Shown: positions 1 through 5,528 of the stretch, piece after piece
Numbering within the stretch: the first letter of the stretch is position 1
Layout: each line of letters begins with the position of its first letter
Assembly (NCBI GenBank): GCA_947453585.1
Contig: CANGHQ010000064.1
Location: 1-8,176 of the forward strand
Direction of reading: 5' to 3'
Source: Burkholderiales bacterium
GTDB taxonomy: Bacteria > Pseudomonadota > Gammaproteobacteria > Burkholderiales > Burkholderiaceae_C
Length of the DNA: 8,176 nucleotides
The notes under the pieces: generated by a model
Told to the model about the DNA's origin: nothing
Databases searched by the model: none
What the model saw: the letters and a program-made list of their open reading frames with translations, nothing else
Translations under genes and position numbers: made by a program

Positions 1-1191
1 CTGGGTTTCGCTGCGCTCCTCGTTGGTGGTGTTGCTCAGGCTGCTGGGGATGACGGTAACGCAGGCCAGTCGGGCGCCCGGGCGTGTGCCCAGCGAGCGG
101 GCCACCGCCTGGCGCAGCGAATACAGCGTGGCGTCGGTGGCGTCGCGGTAGGGCACGGCCACCATCACGATGGGCACTTCCTCAATTTGCTGGGTCGGTA
201 GCGGGCTTGGCTGGTAGTGCATGCCCGCAGCCTTGATCCAGCGTTTGAAATGGGTGCGAAAGGGCGTGGGCTCGGTGTTGGTGCCGCGCTCGGTGACGTG
301 GACCTGGGTGGGGTGCGACAAATCAAAGGCCAAGAGCGCCGCCGAGGGATAGCGCTTGGCCGCTTCGGGCTCCAGGCAGCGCAGCACCACCTCTTGCAGC
401 CAGGCCGGCAAATCAGAGCGGCGCTTGCGCGGGGGCACCGGGTCAATCCACAGGCGCTGGCGCATGCCCGCGGCCGTCTGCGGCTCGCCAAAAGGCAACT
501 CCCCAGTACACAACTGGTACAGCATCACGCCGATGGCAAACACGTCGCTGCGCGGGTCGCCGCGCACGCCCACCACCTGCTCGGGTGCAATCCAGGCGGG
601 TGATCCCACCGCCTTGCGCAGCTGTTCGGCCAGCAAATCGGGGTAATGGGCGTGCTGCGACAGACCAAAGTCCAGCAACACCGCTGCGCCAAATTCGCCC
701 AGTGGCTGGGCGGCCGGGTCGGGCTCGGTGGCGCCCGGAGCGGGGCGAAACAGCACGTTTTGGGGTTTGAGGTCCAGGTGCACCGTGTTTTGCAGGTGCA
801 AGGCGTGGGCGGCACGCGCCATGGCCACGCCAAGGCGGCTGATCACATCCACATCCAGCGGCTGCGGCGCGTCCAGCCAGTGCTGCAGCGTGCGCCCGGC
901 GATGTATTCCATCACCAGATAAGGCATGCGCTCCAAGTCGCCCGCGGCCACAAAACGCGGCACGTGCGGGCCGGAAAGCACTTGCTGGATCTGGCATTCC
1001 ACTTCAAAGCTGACGATGTTTTCTGCGCCGTCGCCGCTGGCCATGCGCGGCACTTTCATGGCCATCGGAAAGCCAGGGTCGTGCGTGCCCTGGGCGTAGG
1101 TCACGTGGTAAATGTGCGCCATACCCCCGCTGTGGATGCATTCGCCAATGGTGAAGCCATCAAGCTCGCTGCCCTGCGTCAAGAGTTTCAT
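1..1191 (-). CDS. Ser/Thr protein kinase fused to universal stress protein domain (C-terminus cut by window edge)
   Basis: The frame is open for 397 codons and runs off the left edge, so the C-terminus is missing. Residues 12-290 form a eukaryotic-like protein kinase: glycine-loop region 19-28 (IHSGGMAHIY), ATP-anchoring Lys46, candidate helix-C Glu63 or Glu65, catalytic loop 138-145 (HLDLKPQN), DFG at 174-176, APE at 202-204, Asp216 in SDVFAIG and Arg280 near the end. From about residue 338 (VPIVMVAVPYRDATDATLYS) the sequence resembles the first strand and helix of a UspA domain, after a linker at about 295-337. Kinase/USP fusions of this type are known in betaproteobacteria. Lys46, Asp140, Asn145 and Asp174 are kept, so activity is likely. 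Leu139 replaces the Arg of HRD, and His20 and Ala25 replace two loop glycines. No membrane segment is seen, so it is probably cytosolic. The ATG overlaps the stop of the phosphoesterase gene (ATGA), implying coupled translation. The substrate is unknown. Confidence 0.88.
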   Translation of the reverse strand, partial: MKLLTQGSELDGFTIGECIHSGGMAHIYHVTYAQGTHDPGFPMAMKVPRMASGDGAENIVSFEVECQIQQVLSGPHVPRFVAAGDLERMPYLVMEYIAGRTLQHWLDAPQPLDVDVISRLGVAMARAAHALHLQNTVHLDLKPQNVLFRPAPGATEPDPAAQPLGEFGAAVLLDFGLSQHAHYPDLLAEQLRKAVGSPAWIAPEQVVGVRGDPRSDVFAIGVMLYQLCTGELPFGEPQTAAGMRQRLWIDPVPPRKRRSDLPAWLQEVVLRCLEPEAAKRYPSAALLAFDLSHPTQVHVTERGTNTEPTPFRTHFKRWIKAAGMHYQPSPLPTQQIEEVPIVMVAVPYRDATDATLYSLRQAVARSLGTRPGARLACVTVIPSSLSNTTNEERSETQ

Positions 1192-1940
1192 CGCCCCGTC
1201 TCCAGCCGGCTGGCGAAAAATTCGGGCAACCCGGCGCGGCGAATCGCGTCAGCGGCGGCCGCGTGGTCGTAGTGCACGCGGTGAAAAGTCAGCAGCGCCG
1301 CAGCTTGGTCAAACAGTGCGTACATGGCCTGCGGGTTGCCGTCGCGCGGCTGCCCCACTGACCCCACGGTCGCCAGCCAGTGGCGGTGCCGGGGCACGGG
1401 AATGGCCACCCCGGCCTGCGGCTGAAACGGCATGAGCTGGCCCACCGCGCCGCGGTAATACAGGGTTTGCGCATGGACGTGGCCGCCAAACACATAGCGC
1501 ACCTGTGGCCAGGCGCGCGCCGCGTCCAGACTGGCGGTGGCGGCCAAGGGGCTGTCTACATAGCGCCAGCGCTCGGGTTCGTTGACGCTGGCGTGCACCA
1601 GCAAGACGGCGCCTAGCTCGCGGGTGAGCGGCAACTGGGCCAGCCAGTTGCGTTGCTGCGCATTGAGTTGGCTGTGCGTCCACTGGGCGCCCATATCGCC
1701 CAACTGCTGCACAGCGCCGGGCGGGGCCAGCGTGACTTGTTCGTGGTTGCCGCGCAGCACCAAGGCGCCTTCGGCCTGCAAGGCCATGATGCAGTCCAGC
1801 ACCTCGGCGGGCTGCGCGCCGTAGCCCACCAGGTCGCCCAAAAACGCAAACTGCTGCGCACCCTGCGCCCGGGCGTGCGCCAAGCAGGCTTGCAGCGCAT
1901 GCAGATTGCTGTGGATGTCGGAAAGCAGTGCCAGTTTCAT
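1188..1940 (-). CDS. Calcineurin-like metallophosphoesterase (ApaH/PP2A-type)
   Basis: The 250-residue product carries the full two-metal phosphoesterase signature: D8-I-H10 in SDIHSN, GDLVGYG with Asp36, GNHE with Asn65-His66, His116 in LLVHAS, and GGHVHAQ with His154 and His156. A family-typical VGSVGQPRDGNPQA segment follows near 204-217. These residues bind two metal ions and hydrolyse phosphoesters. Relatives include protein phosphatases, nucleotide hydrolases and phosphodiesterases, so the substrate cannot be read from sequence. It is first in a two-gene unit with the kinase downstream (4-nt overlap), which makes a role as the opposing protein phosphatase attractive but unproven. I chose the ATG at 1940 because family members begin MK-hydrophobic-SDIHSN. 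An in-frame ATG at 1979 would add 13 residues and has a possible AAGG ribosome site about 10 nt upstream, so the longer form is not excluded. No signal peptide is evident in the short form. Confidence 0.88.
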   Translation of the reverse strand: MKLALLSDIHSNLHALQACLAHARAQGAQQFAFLGDLVGYGAQPAEVLDCIMALQAEGALVLRGNHEQVTLAPPGAVQQLGDMGAQWTHSQLNAQQRNWLAQLPLTRELGAVLLVHASVNEPERWRYVDSPLAATASLDAARAWPQVRYVFGGHVHAQTLYYRGAVGQLMPFQPQAGVAIPVPRHRHWLATVGSVGQPRDGNPQAMYALFDQAAALLTFHRVHYDHAAAADAIRRAGLPEFFASRLETGR

Positions 1941-2019
1941 GACCGAAAAACCCACGACGATTGAAGATACGCCCATCATGCCGCATTCGCCTTGCGCGGT
2001 ACTTGCGCATTGGGGGGTC

Positions 2020-2043
2020 AGATGCCCCGGCGCTCGGGCATCT
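2020..2043 (-). terminator. Hairpin at the 3' end of rcnA, possible weak terminator
   Basis: AGATGCCC (2020-2027) and GGGCATCT (2036-2043) form a perfect 8-bp inverted repeat around an 8-nt loop, reaching into the rcnA stop codon (2042-2044). No T-run follows on the minus strand (the next bases read GACCCCCC), so it lacks the tail of a standard intrinsic terminator. It may protect the 3' end, assist Rho-dependent ending, or merely attenuate readthrough into the phosphoesterase gene. The rest of the 1941-2041 gap shows no convincing promoter. Confidence 0.35.
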
Positions 2044-2881
2044 AGGCCAACAAAGCCAAACCGTGCCAGCCTTCCCAGGCCATAAAGGCGGCTACCAGCA
2101 GCATCAAGGCGCCTGACAGATACGGCGCCTTGTCGGCCCAGCGGCCAAAACCGCCCCAGTGGCGGGCGGCGTGGCGCACACTGAGCGCGGCCAGGGCGCC
2201 CGAGGCGACCATGGTCAGCGCCAAGCCCAGGCTAAAGCCCAGCACCAGCGTAGCGCCCAGCGCCACTTCCTTGAGTTGCAGGCACAGCAAAAGCACGGTA
2301 ATCGACGCCGGACAAGGAATCAGGCCGCCAGTCAGGCCAAACACCACGATCTGGCCAGTCGTCACCTCGCGCCCGGTGCCAAATCGCCGGGCGATATCGT
2401 CGGCGTGCGCCTGGGCGTGGCTGTCGAGCGCGGGCGTTGGCTGACTCAGTTTGGCAGGGTGAGATTCATGGTCATGGTCATGGTCGTGCACATGCGCATG
2501 GTCGTGGTCATGGTGATGATGGTGGTCATGGCCGTGGACAACCCGCCAGGTGCGAGACAGCATCCACAGCGCCGTGGCGGCAATCAGCACGGCGGACGCC
2601 AATTGCAGGTAGGGCTCGCTGGTGGCGGCGCTCCAGCGCTGGCCAAAATACAGGCCGCCCATGGCCACCGCCCACACCACCGCAGTGTGCGACAGCGTGG
2701 CCGCCAGGCCCAGCAGCACCGCCTGCCCCACGGTACCGCGCACCGCGATGATGAAGGCGGCCATCACCGTCTTGGAGTGGCCGGGCTCCAGCCCGTGCAA
2801 GGCGCCCAAAGCGATGGCGCTGGGAAGGAAGAGCCAAGCGCTGGCGCCACCCTGCTGCAAAAGGCTAGATAAATCATTCAT
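2042..2881 (-). CDS. rcnA: Nickel/cobalt efflux permease RcnA (NicO family)
   Basis: RcnA exports Ni2+ and Co2+ across the inner membrane and protects against excess metal. The 279-residue protein opens with a segment very like E. coli RcnA as I recall it (MNDLSSLLQQ, then PSAIALGALHGLEPGHSK at 20-37), including the metal-motif residues His29, Glu32 and His35. Hydrophobic segments lie near 16-30, 39-62, 64-80, 91-110, 176-200, 206-236 and 253-275. A long polar loop at 112-170 carries 15 His among residues 116-141, as in family loops. A second conserved stretch, FGLTGGLIPCPASITVLL, spans 181-198. ATG 2881 is preferred because it matches the RcnA N-terminus; an upstream in-frame TTG at 2908 has no such support. 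No Shine-Dalgarno sequence precedes the ATG. The gene diverges from rpoH across 105 bp. The regulator gene rcnR, which neighbours rcnA in E. coli, is not in the window. Confidence 0.92.
   Translation of the reverse strand: MNDLSSLLQQGGASAWLFLPSAIALGALHGLEPGHSKTVMAAFIIAVRGTVGQAVLLGLAATLSHTAVVWAVAMGGLYFGQRWSAATSEPYLQLASAVLIAATALWMLSRTWRVVHGHDHHHHHDHDHAHVHDHDHDHESHPAKLSQPTPALDSHAQAHADDIARRFGTGREVTTGQIVVFGLTGGLIPCPASITVLLLCLQLKEVALGATLVLGFSLGLALTMVASGALAALSVRHAARHWGGFGRWADKAPYLSGALMLLVAAFMAWEGWHGLALLA
2459..2536 (-). repeat. Low-complexity CAT/GAC repeat encoding the RcnA His/Asp loop
   Basis: This stretch is built from imperfect GGTCAT-type hexamers (plus-strand reading) and encodes residues 116-141 of RcnA, mostly alternating His and Asp with a run of five His at 120-124. 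Such loops bind transition metals. The near-tandem hexamers could change copy number by slipped-strand replication while staying in frame. Confidence 0.8.
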
Positions 2882-2887
2882 CCACTG

Positions 2888-2915
2888 ACTATAGATGCGA
2901 TAGATCAAGGGTTAA
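2888..2915 (-). promoter_or_regulatory. Candidate sigma-70 promoter for rcnA
   Basis: On the minus strand, TTAACC (2910-2915, 4/6 to the -35 consensus) and TATAGT (2888-2893, 5/6 to the -10 consensus) are separated by 16 bp. Transcription would begin at about 2880-2881, essentially at the rcnA ATG. That would give a leaderless message and agrees with the absence of a ribosome-binding site. Assigned by eye only. Confidence 0.35.
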
Positions 2916-2927
2916 CCAGTAGGGTTA
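2908..2927. promoter_or_regulatory. AGGGTTA direct repeat pair, possible operator
   Basis: AGGGTTA occurs at 2908-2914 and again at 2921-2927, with starts 13 bp apart. Between and within the copies are the palindrome GGTTAACC (2910-2917) and a short inverted repeat AACC-N5-GGTT (2914-2926). The position, overlapping the candidate rcnA -35 box and next to CIRCE, suits a repressor site, perhaps for a metal sensor. The sequence does not identify the protein. Confidence 0.25.
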
Positions 2928-2928
2928 C

Positions 2929-2955
2929 TTAGCACTCCCGGGCGTTGAGTGCTAA
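2929..2955. promoter_or_regulatory. CIRCE element (HrcA operator)
   Basis: TTAGCACTC (2929-2937), a 9-bp spacer, then GAGTGCTAA (2947-2955) is an exact match to the CIRCE consensus, an inverted repeat bound by the heat-shock repressor HrcA. It lies 31 bp before the rpoH start codon and 47 bp before the rcnA start codon, on top of the candidate rpoH promoter. HrcA normally represses groESL and dnaK operons; its placement here implies repression of rpoH until heat or unfolded protein inactivates HrcA. Confidence 0.95.
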
Positions 2956-2958
2956 TAT
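2929..2958 (+). promoter_or_regulatory. Candidate sigma-70 promoter for rpoH, overlapped by CIRCE
   Basis: TTAGCA (2929-2934, 4/6 to the -35 consensus) and TAATAT (2953-2958, 4/6 to the -10 consensus) are 18 bp apart. The first half-site of CIRCE contains the -35 box and the second overlaps the start of the -10 box, so bound HrcA would block polymerase. Predicted start is about 2965, leaving roughly 22 nt of leader containing the ribosome-binding site. Confidence 0.4.
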
Positions 2959-2973
2959 TGCCGAATTGAACAC

Positions 2974-2980
2974 AAGGAGT
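2974..2980 (+). promoter_or_regulatory. Ribosome-binding site of rpoH
   Basis: AAGGAGT lies 6 nt before the ATG at 2987. This strong Shine-Dalgarno match sets the start there and rules against the upstream in-frame TTG at 2945, whose extra codons would lie over CIRCE. Confidence 0.85.
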
Positions 2981-2986
2981 TCTGCA

Positions 2987-3925
2987 ATGTCATATGCAAT
3001 TGGATCGAACACCGCGCTGGCCACGGCCAACCCCTGGTCTTTGGTACCCGCGCTGGGCAATTTGGACGCTTATATTTCTGCGGCCAACCGCCTTCCCATG
3101 CTCACACTGGAAGAAGAACAGCGCTTTGCCCGCCAGTTCAAGAACGACAACGACCTGGACGCCGCCGGAAAGCTGGTGCTCTCGCACCTGCGCTTGGTGG
3201 TGTCGGTGGCGCGCCAGTACCTGGGTTATGGCCTGCCGCACGGCGACCTGATCCAGGAAGGCAATGTGGGCCTGATGAAGGCTGTCAAGCGCTTTGACCC
3301 GGACCAGGGCGTGCGCTTGGTGAGCTACGCGCTGCACTGGATCAAGGCCGAAATCCACGAATACATCCTGAAAAACTGGCGCATGGTCAAGGTGGCAACC
3401 ACTAAGGCCCAGCGCAAACTGTTTTTCAACCTGCGCTCCATGAAGCAGCGCTTCAAGTCGGACGATGCTGCGGCCGACTTGGCCACGCACCGCGACACGC
3501 TCAGCCCCGAGCAGGTGAACGCCATGGCGCGCGAGTTGAAGGTCAAGCCCGAAGAAGTGCTGGAAATGGAAACCCGGCTTTCGGGCGGCGACGTGCTGCT
3601 CGACCCCATGGCCTCGGACGATGGCGAAGACGCCTTTGGCCCGATTGCCTACCTGACCGACAGCAACCACGAGCCCTTGGCCATGATCGAGGCGCACCGG
3701 CGCGACGTGCTGGCCTCGGACGGCATCAGCACCGCGCTGGACACGTTGGACGCCCGCAGCCGCCGCATCGTGGAGGAGCGCTGGCTCAAGGTCAACGACG
3801 ACAACTCGGGCGGCATGACGCTGCACGACTTGGCGGCCGAGTATGGTGTGAGCGCCGAGCGTATCCGCCAGATTGAGGTCGCAGCGATGAAGAAGATGAA
3901 GACAGCGCTGGTCGAATACGCGTAA
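2987..3925 (+). CDS. rpoH: RNA polymerase heat-shock sigma factor RpoH (sigma-32)
   Basis: This 312-residue sigma factor directs core RNA polymerase to heat-shock promoters (chaperones and proteases). Region 1.2/2.1 begins near 23 (LDAYISAANRLPMLTLEEEQ). Region 2 covers about 60-132, with DLIQEGNVGLMKAVKRFD at 87-104 and SYALHWIKAEI at 113-123. The RpoH-specific box QRKLFFNLR is intact at 142-150 and separates RpoH from RpoD and RpoS. Region 4.2 forms a helix-turn-helix at about 279-303 (DLAAEYGVSAERIRQIE). It is somewhat longer than the 284-residue E. coli protein as I recall it; the length fits betaproteobacterial RpoH. The start is fixed by AAGGAGT at 6 nt. A CIRCE element lies over the candidate promoter, so transcription is probably HrcA-repressed. 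An intrinsic terminator follows 20 nt after the stop, suggesting a single-gene transcript. Confidence 0.97.
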   Translation: MSYAIGSNTALATANPWSLVPALGNLDAYISAANRLPMLTLEEEQRFARQFKNDNDLDAAGKLVLSHLRLVVSVARQYLGYGLPHGDLIQEGNVGLMKAVKRFDPDQGVRLVSYALHWIKAEIHEYILKNWRMVKVATTKAQRKLFFNLRSMKQRFKSDDAAADLATHRDTLSPEQVNAMARELKVKPEEVLEMETRLSGGDVLLDPMASDDGEDAFGPIAYLTDSNHEPLAMIEAHRRDVLASDGISTALDTLDARSRRIVEERWLKVNDDNSGGMTLHDLAAEYGVSAERIRQIEVAAMKKMKTALVEYA

Positions 3926-3944
3926 ATCGCCGCGCTGGTCACCG

Positions 3945-3982
3945 AAATGCTGCACGGCTTGCGCCGCTGCAGCATTTTTTTT
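3945..3982 (+). terminator. Intrinsic terminator of rpoH
   Basis: AAATGCTGCA (3945-3954) pairs perfectly with TGCAGCATTT (3968-3977), and CGGC/GCCG pairing inside extends the stem past a bulged C. A run of eight T (3975-3982) follows on the plus strand. It sits between the convergent rpoH and sco stops. On the minus strand the stem is followed by only three T, so it is at best a weak terminator for the oxidase cluster. Confidence 0.9.
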
Positions 3983-3993
3983 GGGTGTGGGAT

Positions 3994-4620
3994 TTAGCGG
4001 ATCAACTGGGCGATGTCGGCTGCCAGCACCGGCGCGCCGCTGCCGTAGCGGGTGAACAGGCGCAATTGGCCCTGGGTGTCAAACACATAGCTGCCCGCCG
4101 AATGGTCCATGGTGTAGCTGCTTGCGCTGGCGCCAGGCACTTTTTTGTAATAGATCTTGAAGTCTTTGGCCACAGCAGGCAGCTCTGCGGGCGCGGGGCG
4201 CAGGGCCAAGAAGCTGGCGTCAAAATTGGCCATATAGGCCTTGAGCAGTTCGGGCGTGTCGCGCTCGGGGTCTACGGTCACAAACAGGGCTTGCAGCCGG
4301 TCGCCATCTTTGCCCAGCAGGGCCTTTACTTCGACCAGCTCGGCCAGCGTGGTGGGGCAAACGTCCGGGCACTGGGTGTAGCCAAAAAAGACCACCACCA
4401 CCTTGCCAGCAAAGTCTGACAGGTGGCGCACCTGCCCATTGTGGTCGGTCAGGGCAAAGTTCTTGCCGTAGTCGGCGCCGGTGATGTCAATCGAGCTGAA
4501 GGCGGGCTTTTGCTCGCCGCAGGCAGACAAGACGCCGGCCAGCAACACCGCCGCCAGCAGTGAAAAAGCACGCTGCCACGCACCGCGCCGCGACAAGCGA
4601 TTAGCAAATAAAAGCTTCAT
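3994..4620 (-). CDS. SCO1/SenC copper chaperone for cytochrome c oxidase, lipoprotein
   Basis: Sco proteins deliver copper to, or reduce the cysteines of, the CuA site of oxidase subunit II on the outer face of the inner membrane. The 208-residue product has a basic start, a hydrophobic stretch at 19-31 and a lipobox ending in Cys34 (LSAC), so it is predicted to be a membrane-anchored lipoprotein. The thioredoxin-like domain keeps the metal ligands: Cys84 and Cys88 in YTQCPDVCPTT, and His173 in MDHSAGSY. Other family marks are VTVDPERDTPELL (114-126) and the final RYGSG segment. The ATG at 4620 overlaps the ctaB stop (ATGA) and makes this the last gene of the cluster. A longer reading of the frame upstream lies inside ctaB and is not credible. 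It meets rpoH tail to tail. Confidence 0.95.
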   Translation of the reverse strand: MKLLFANRLSRRGAWQRAFSLLAAVLLAGVLSACGEQKPAFSSIDITGADYGKNFALTDHNGQVRHLSDFAGKVVVVFFGYTQCPDVCPTTLAELVEVKALLGKDGDRLQALFVTVDPERDTPELLKAYMANFDASFLALRPAPAELPAVAKDFKIYYKKVPGASASSYTMDHSAGSYVFDTQGQLRLFTRYGSGAPVLAADIAQLIR

Positions 4621-5528
4621 AGCAGGTAGTGGTCCAGCAGCAGCGCGGCAAACAAGGCGCTTAAGTGAATCAGGGAAAAGCGGAAGGTTTCGCGCGCCAG
4701 TTCGTCCGAATAATTGCGCATCAGGCGCCAGGCGTAGACGCAAAACCACAGGCTCAAGACCACTGCAGCGGCCAGGTACAGCCACGAACTCATGCCCAAC
4801 ATGAAGGGCAGCAGGCAGGCGGCAAACAAAACCCAGGTGTAGAGCAAGATTTGCAGGCGGGTAAATTCGCTGCCATGGGTGACTGGCAGCATGGGCAGGC
4901 CGGACTTGCGGTAGTCCTCCACCCGATACAGCGCCAGGGCCCAGAAATGCGGCGGCGTCCACAGGAAGATGATGAGGAACAGCACAAAGGCTTCGGGCCC
5001 CACGTCCCCCGTCATCGCCGCCCAACCCAGCACCGGCGGCATGGCGCCCGAGGCGCCGCCAATCACGATGTTTTGCGGCGTGAGCGGCTTGAGGATAACG
5101 GTGTAAATCACCGCATAACCGACAAAGGTGGCAAAGGTCAGCCACATGGTCAGCGGGTTGACCCAGAAAAACAGAATGCACGAGCCGGCCACGCCCAAAA
5201 TGGCCGAGAACAACAGGGTTTGGGTGTTGCTCAACTCGCCACGCGCGGTGGGGCGCCACGAGGTGCGCTTCATCTTGGCGTCGATGCGCTGTTCGACGAT
5301 GCAGTTAAAGGCCGCCGCTGCGGCTGCCACCAGCCAAATACCCAGACAGGCCAGCGCCGCCAGCCCTACCTGGGCCAACGAAGGCACGCCGGGTACGGCC
5401 AGCACCATGCCAATCAGGGCGCAAAAAACGATAAGTTGGATAACGCGCGGCTTGGTCAAGGCATTGAATTGGCGCATCACCGAAATCTGGGCGGCGAGGG
5501 GCGACAGGGGTTGGCTAGAGGCGGTCAC
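4617..5528 (-). CDS. ctaB: Heme O synthase (protoheme IX farnesyltransferase) CtaB
   Basis: CtaB transfers a farnesyl group to protoheme IX, making heme O for terminal oxidases; it is a polytopic inner-membrane enzyme of the UbiA family. The 303-residue protein has ALTKPRVIQL at 23-32 and the first prenyl-diphosphate/Mg motif at 75-89 (NCIVEQRIDAKMKRT; Asn75, Glu79, Asp83). The second conserved motif is at 201-216 (YRVEDYRKSGLPMLPV, Asp205). FLWTPPHFWALAL lies at 188-200, and eight to nine hydrophobic segments are visible. I place the start at GTG 5528, which overlaps the ctaA stop (GTGA) and gives the usual short leader before the TKPRV motif. ATG 5477 (residue 18) is a weaker option. The much longer open frame upstream overlaps ctaA and is not a real extension. 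The 3' end overlaps the sco start by 4 nt. Confidence 0.95.
   Translation of the reverse strand: MTASSQPLSPLAAQISVMRQFNALTKPRVIQLIVFCALIGMVLAVPGVPSLAQVGLAALACLGIWLVAAAAAAFNCIVEQRIDAKMKRTSWRPTARGELSNTQTLLFSAILGVAGSCILFFWVNPLTMWLTFATFVGYAVIYTVILKPLTPQNIVIGGASGAMPPVLGWAAMTGDVGPEAFVLFLIIFLWTPPHFWALALYRVEDYRKSGLPMLPVTHGSEFTRLQILLYTWVLFAACLLPFMLGMSSWLYLAAAVVLSLWFCVYAWRLMRNYSDELARETFRFSLIHLSALFAALLLDHYLL

Noticed and set aside
443..997. Minus-strand 184-codon open frame inside the kinase gene, and overlapping plus-strand frames at 217-1272.
   Set aside because: The kinase frame has all catalytic motifs in order; the others have no motif and skewed Arg/Ala/Gly composition.
2438..2536. The repetitive tract considered as a CRISPR or noncoding tandem repeat.
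   Set aside because: The units are imperfect hexamers in frame with the His/Asp loop of RcnA, without spacers.
2945..2986. Longer rpoH from the in-frame TTG at 2945.
   Set aside because: It would run through CIRCE, and the strong AAGGAGT is placed for the ATG at 2987.
2990..3955. A 321-codon open frame on the minus strand opposite rpoH.
   Set aside because: It is fully antisense to an unmistakable rpoH, rich in His, Val, Gln and Arg as expected from reading GC-rich codons backwards, and shows no domain or ribosome-binding site.
3926..3993. Possible small gene or RNA between rpoH and sco.
   Set aside because: The 68 nt are filled mainly by the rpoH terminator; no start codon with a ribosome-binding site or promoter is visible.
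4621..5259. Extension of the sco frame to 421 codons.
   Set aside because: The extra N-terminus lies within ctaB in another frame and would bury the clear lipoprotein signal peptide that starts at the ATG at 4620.
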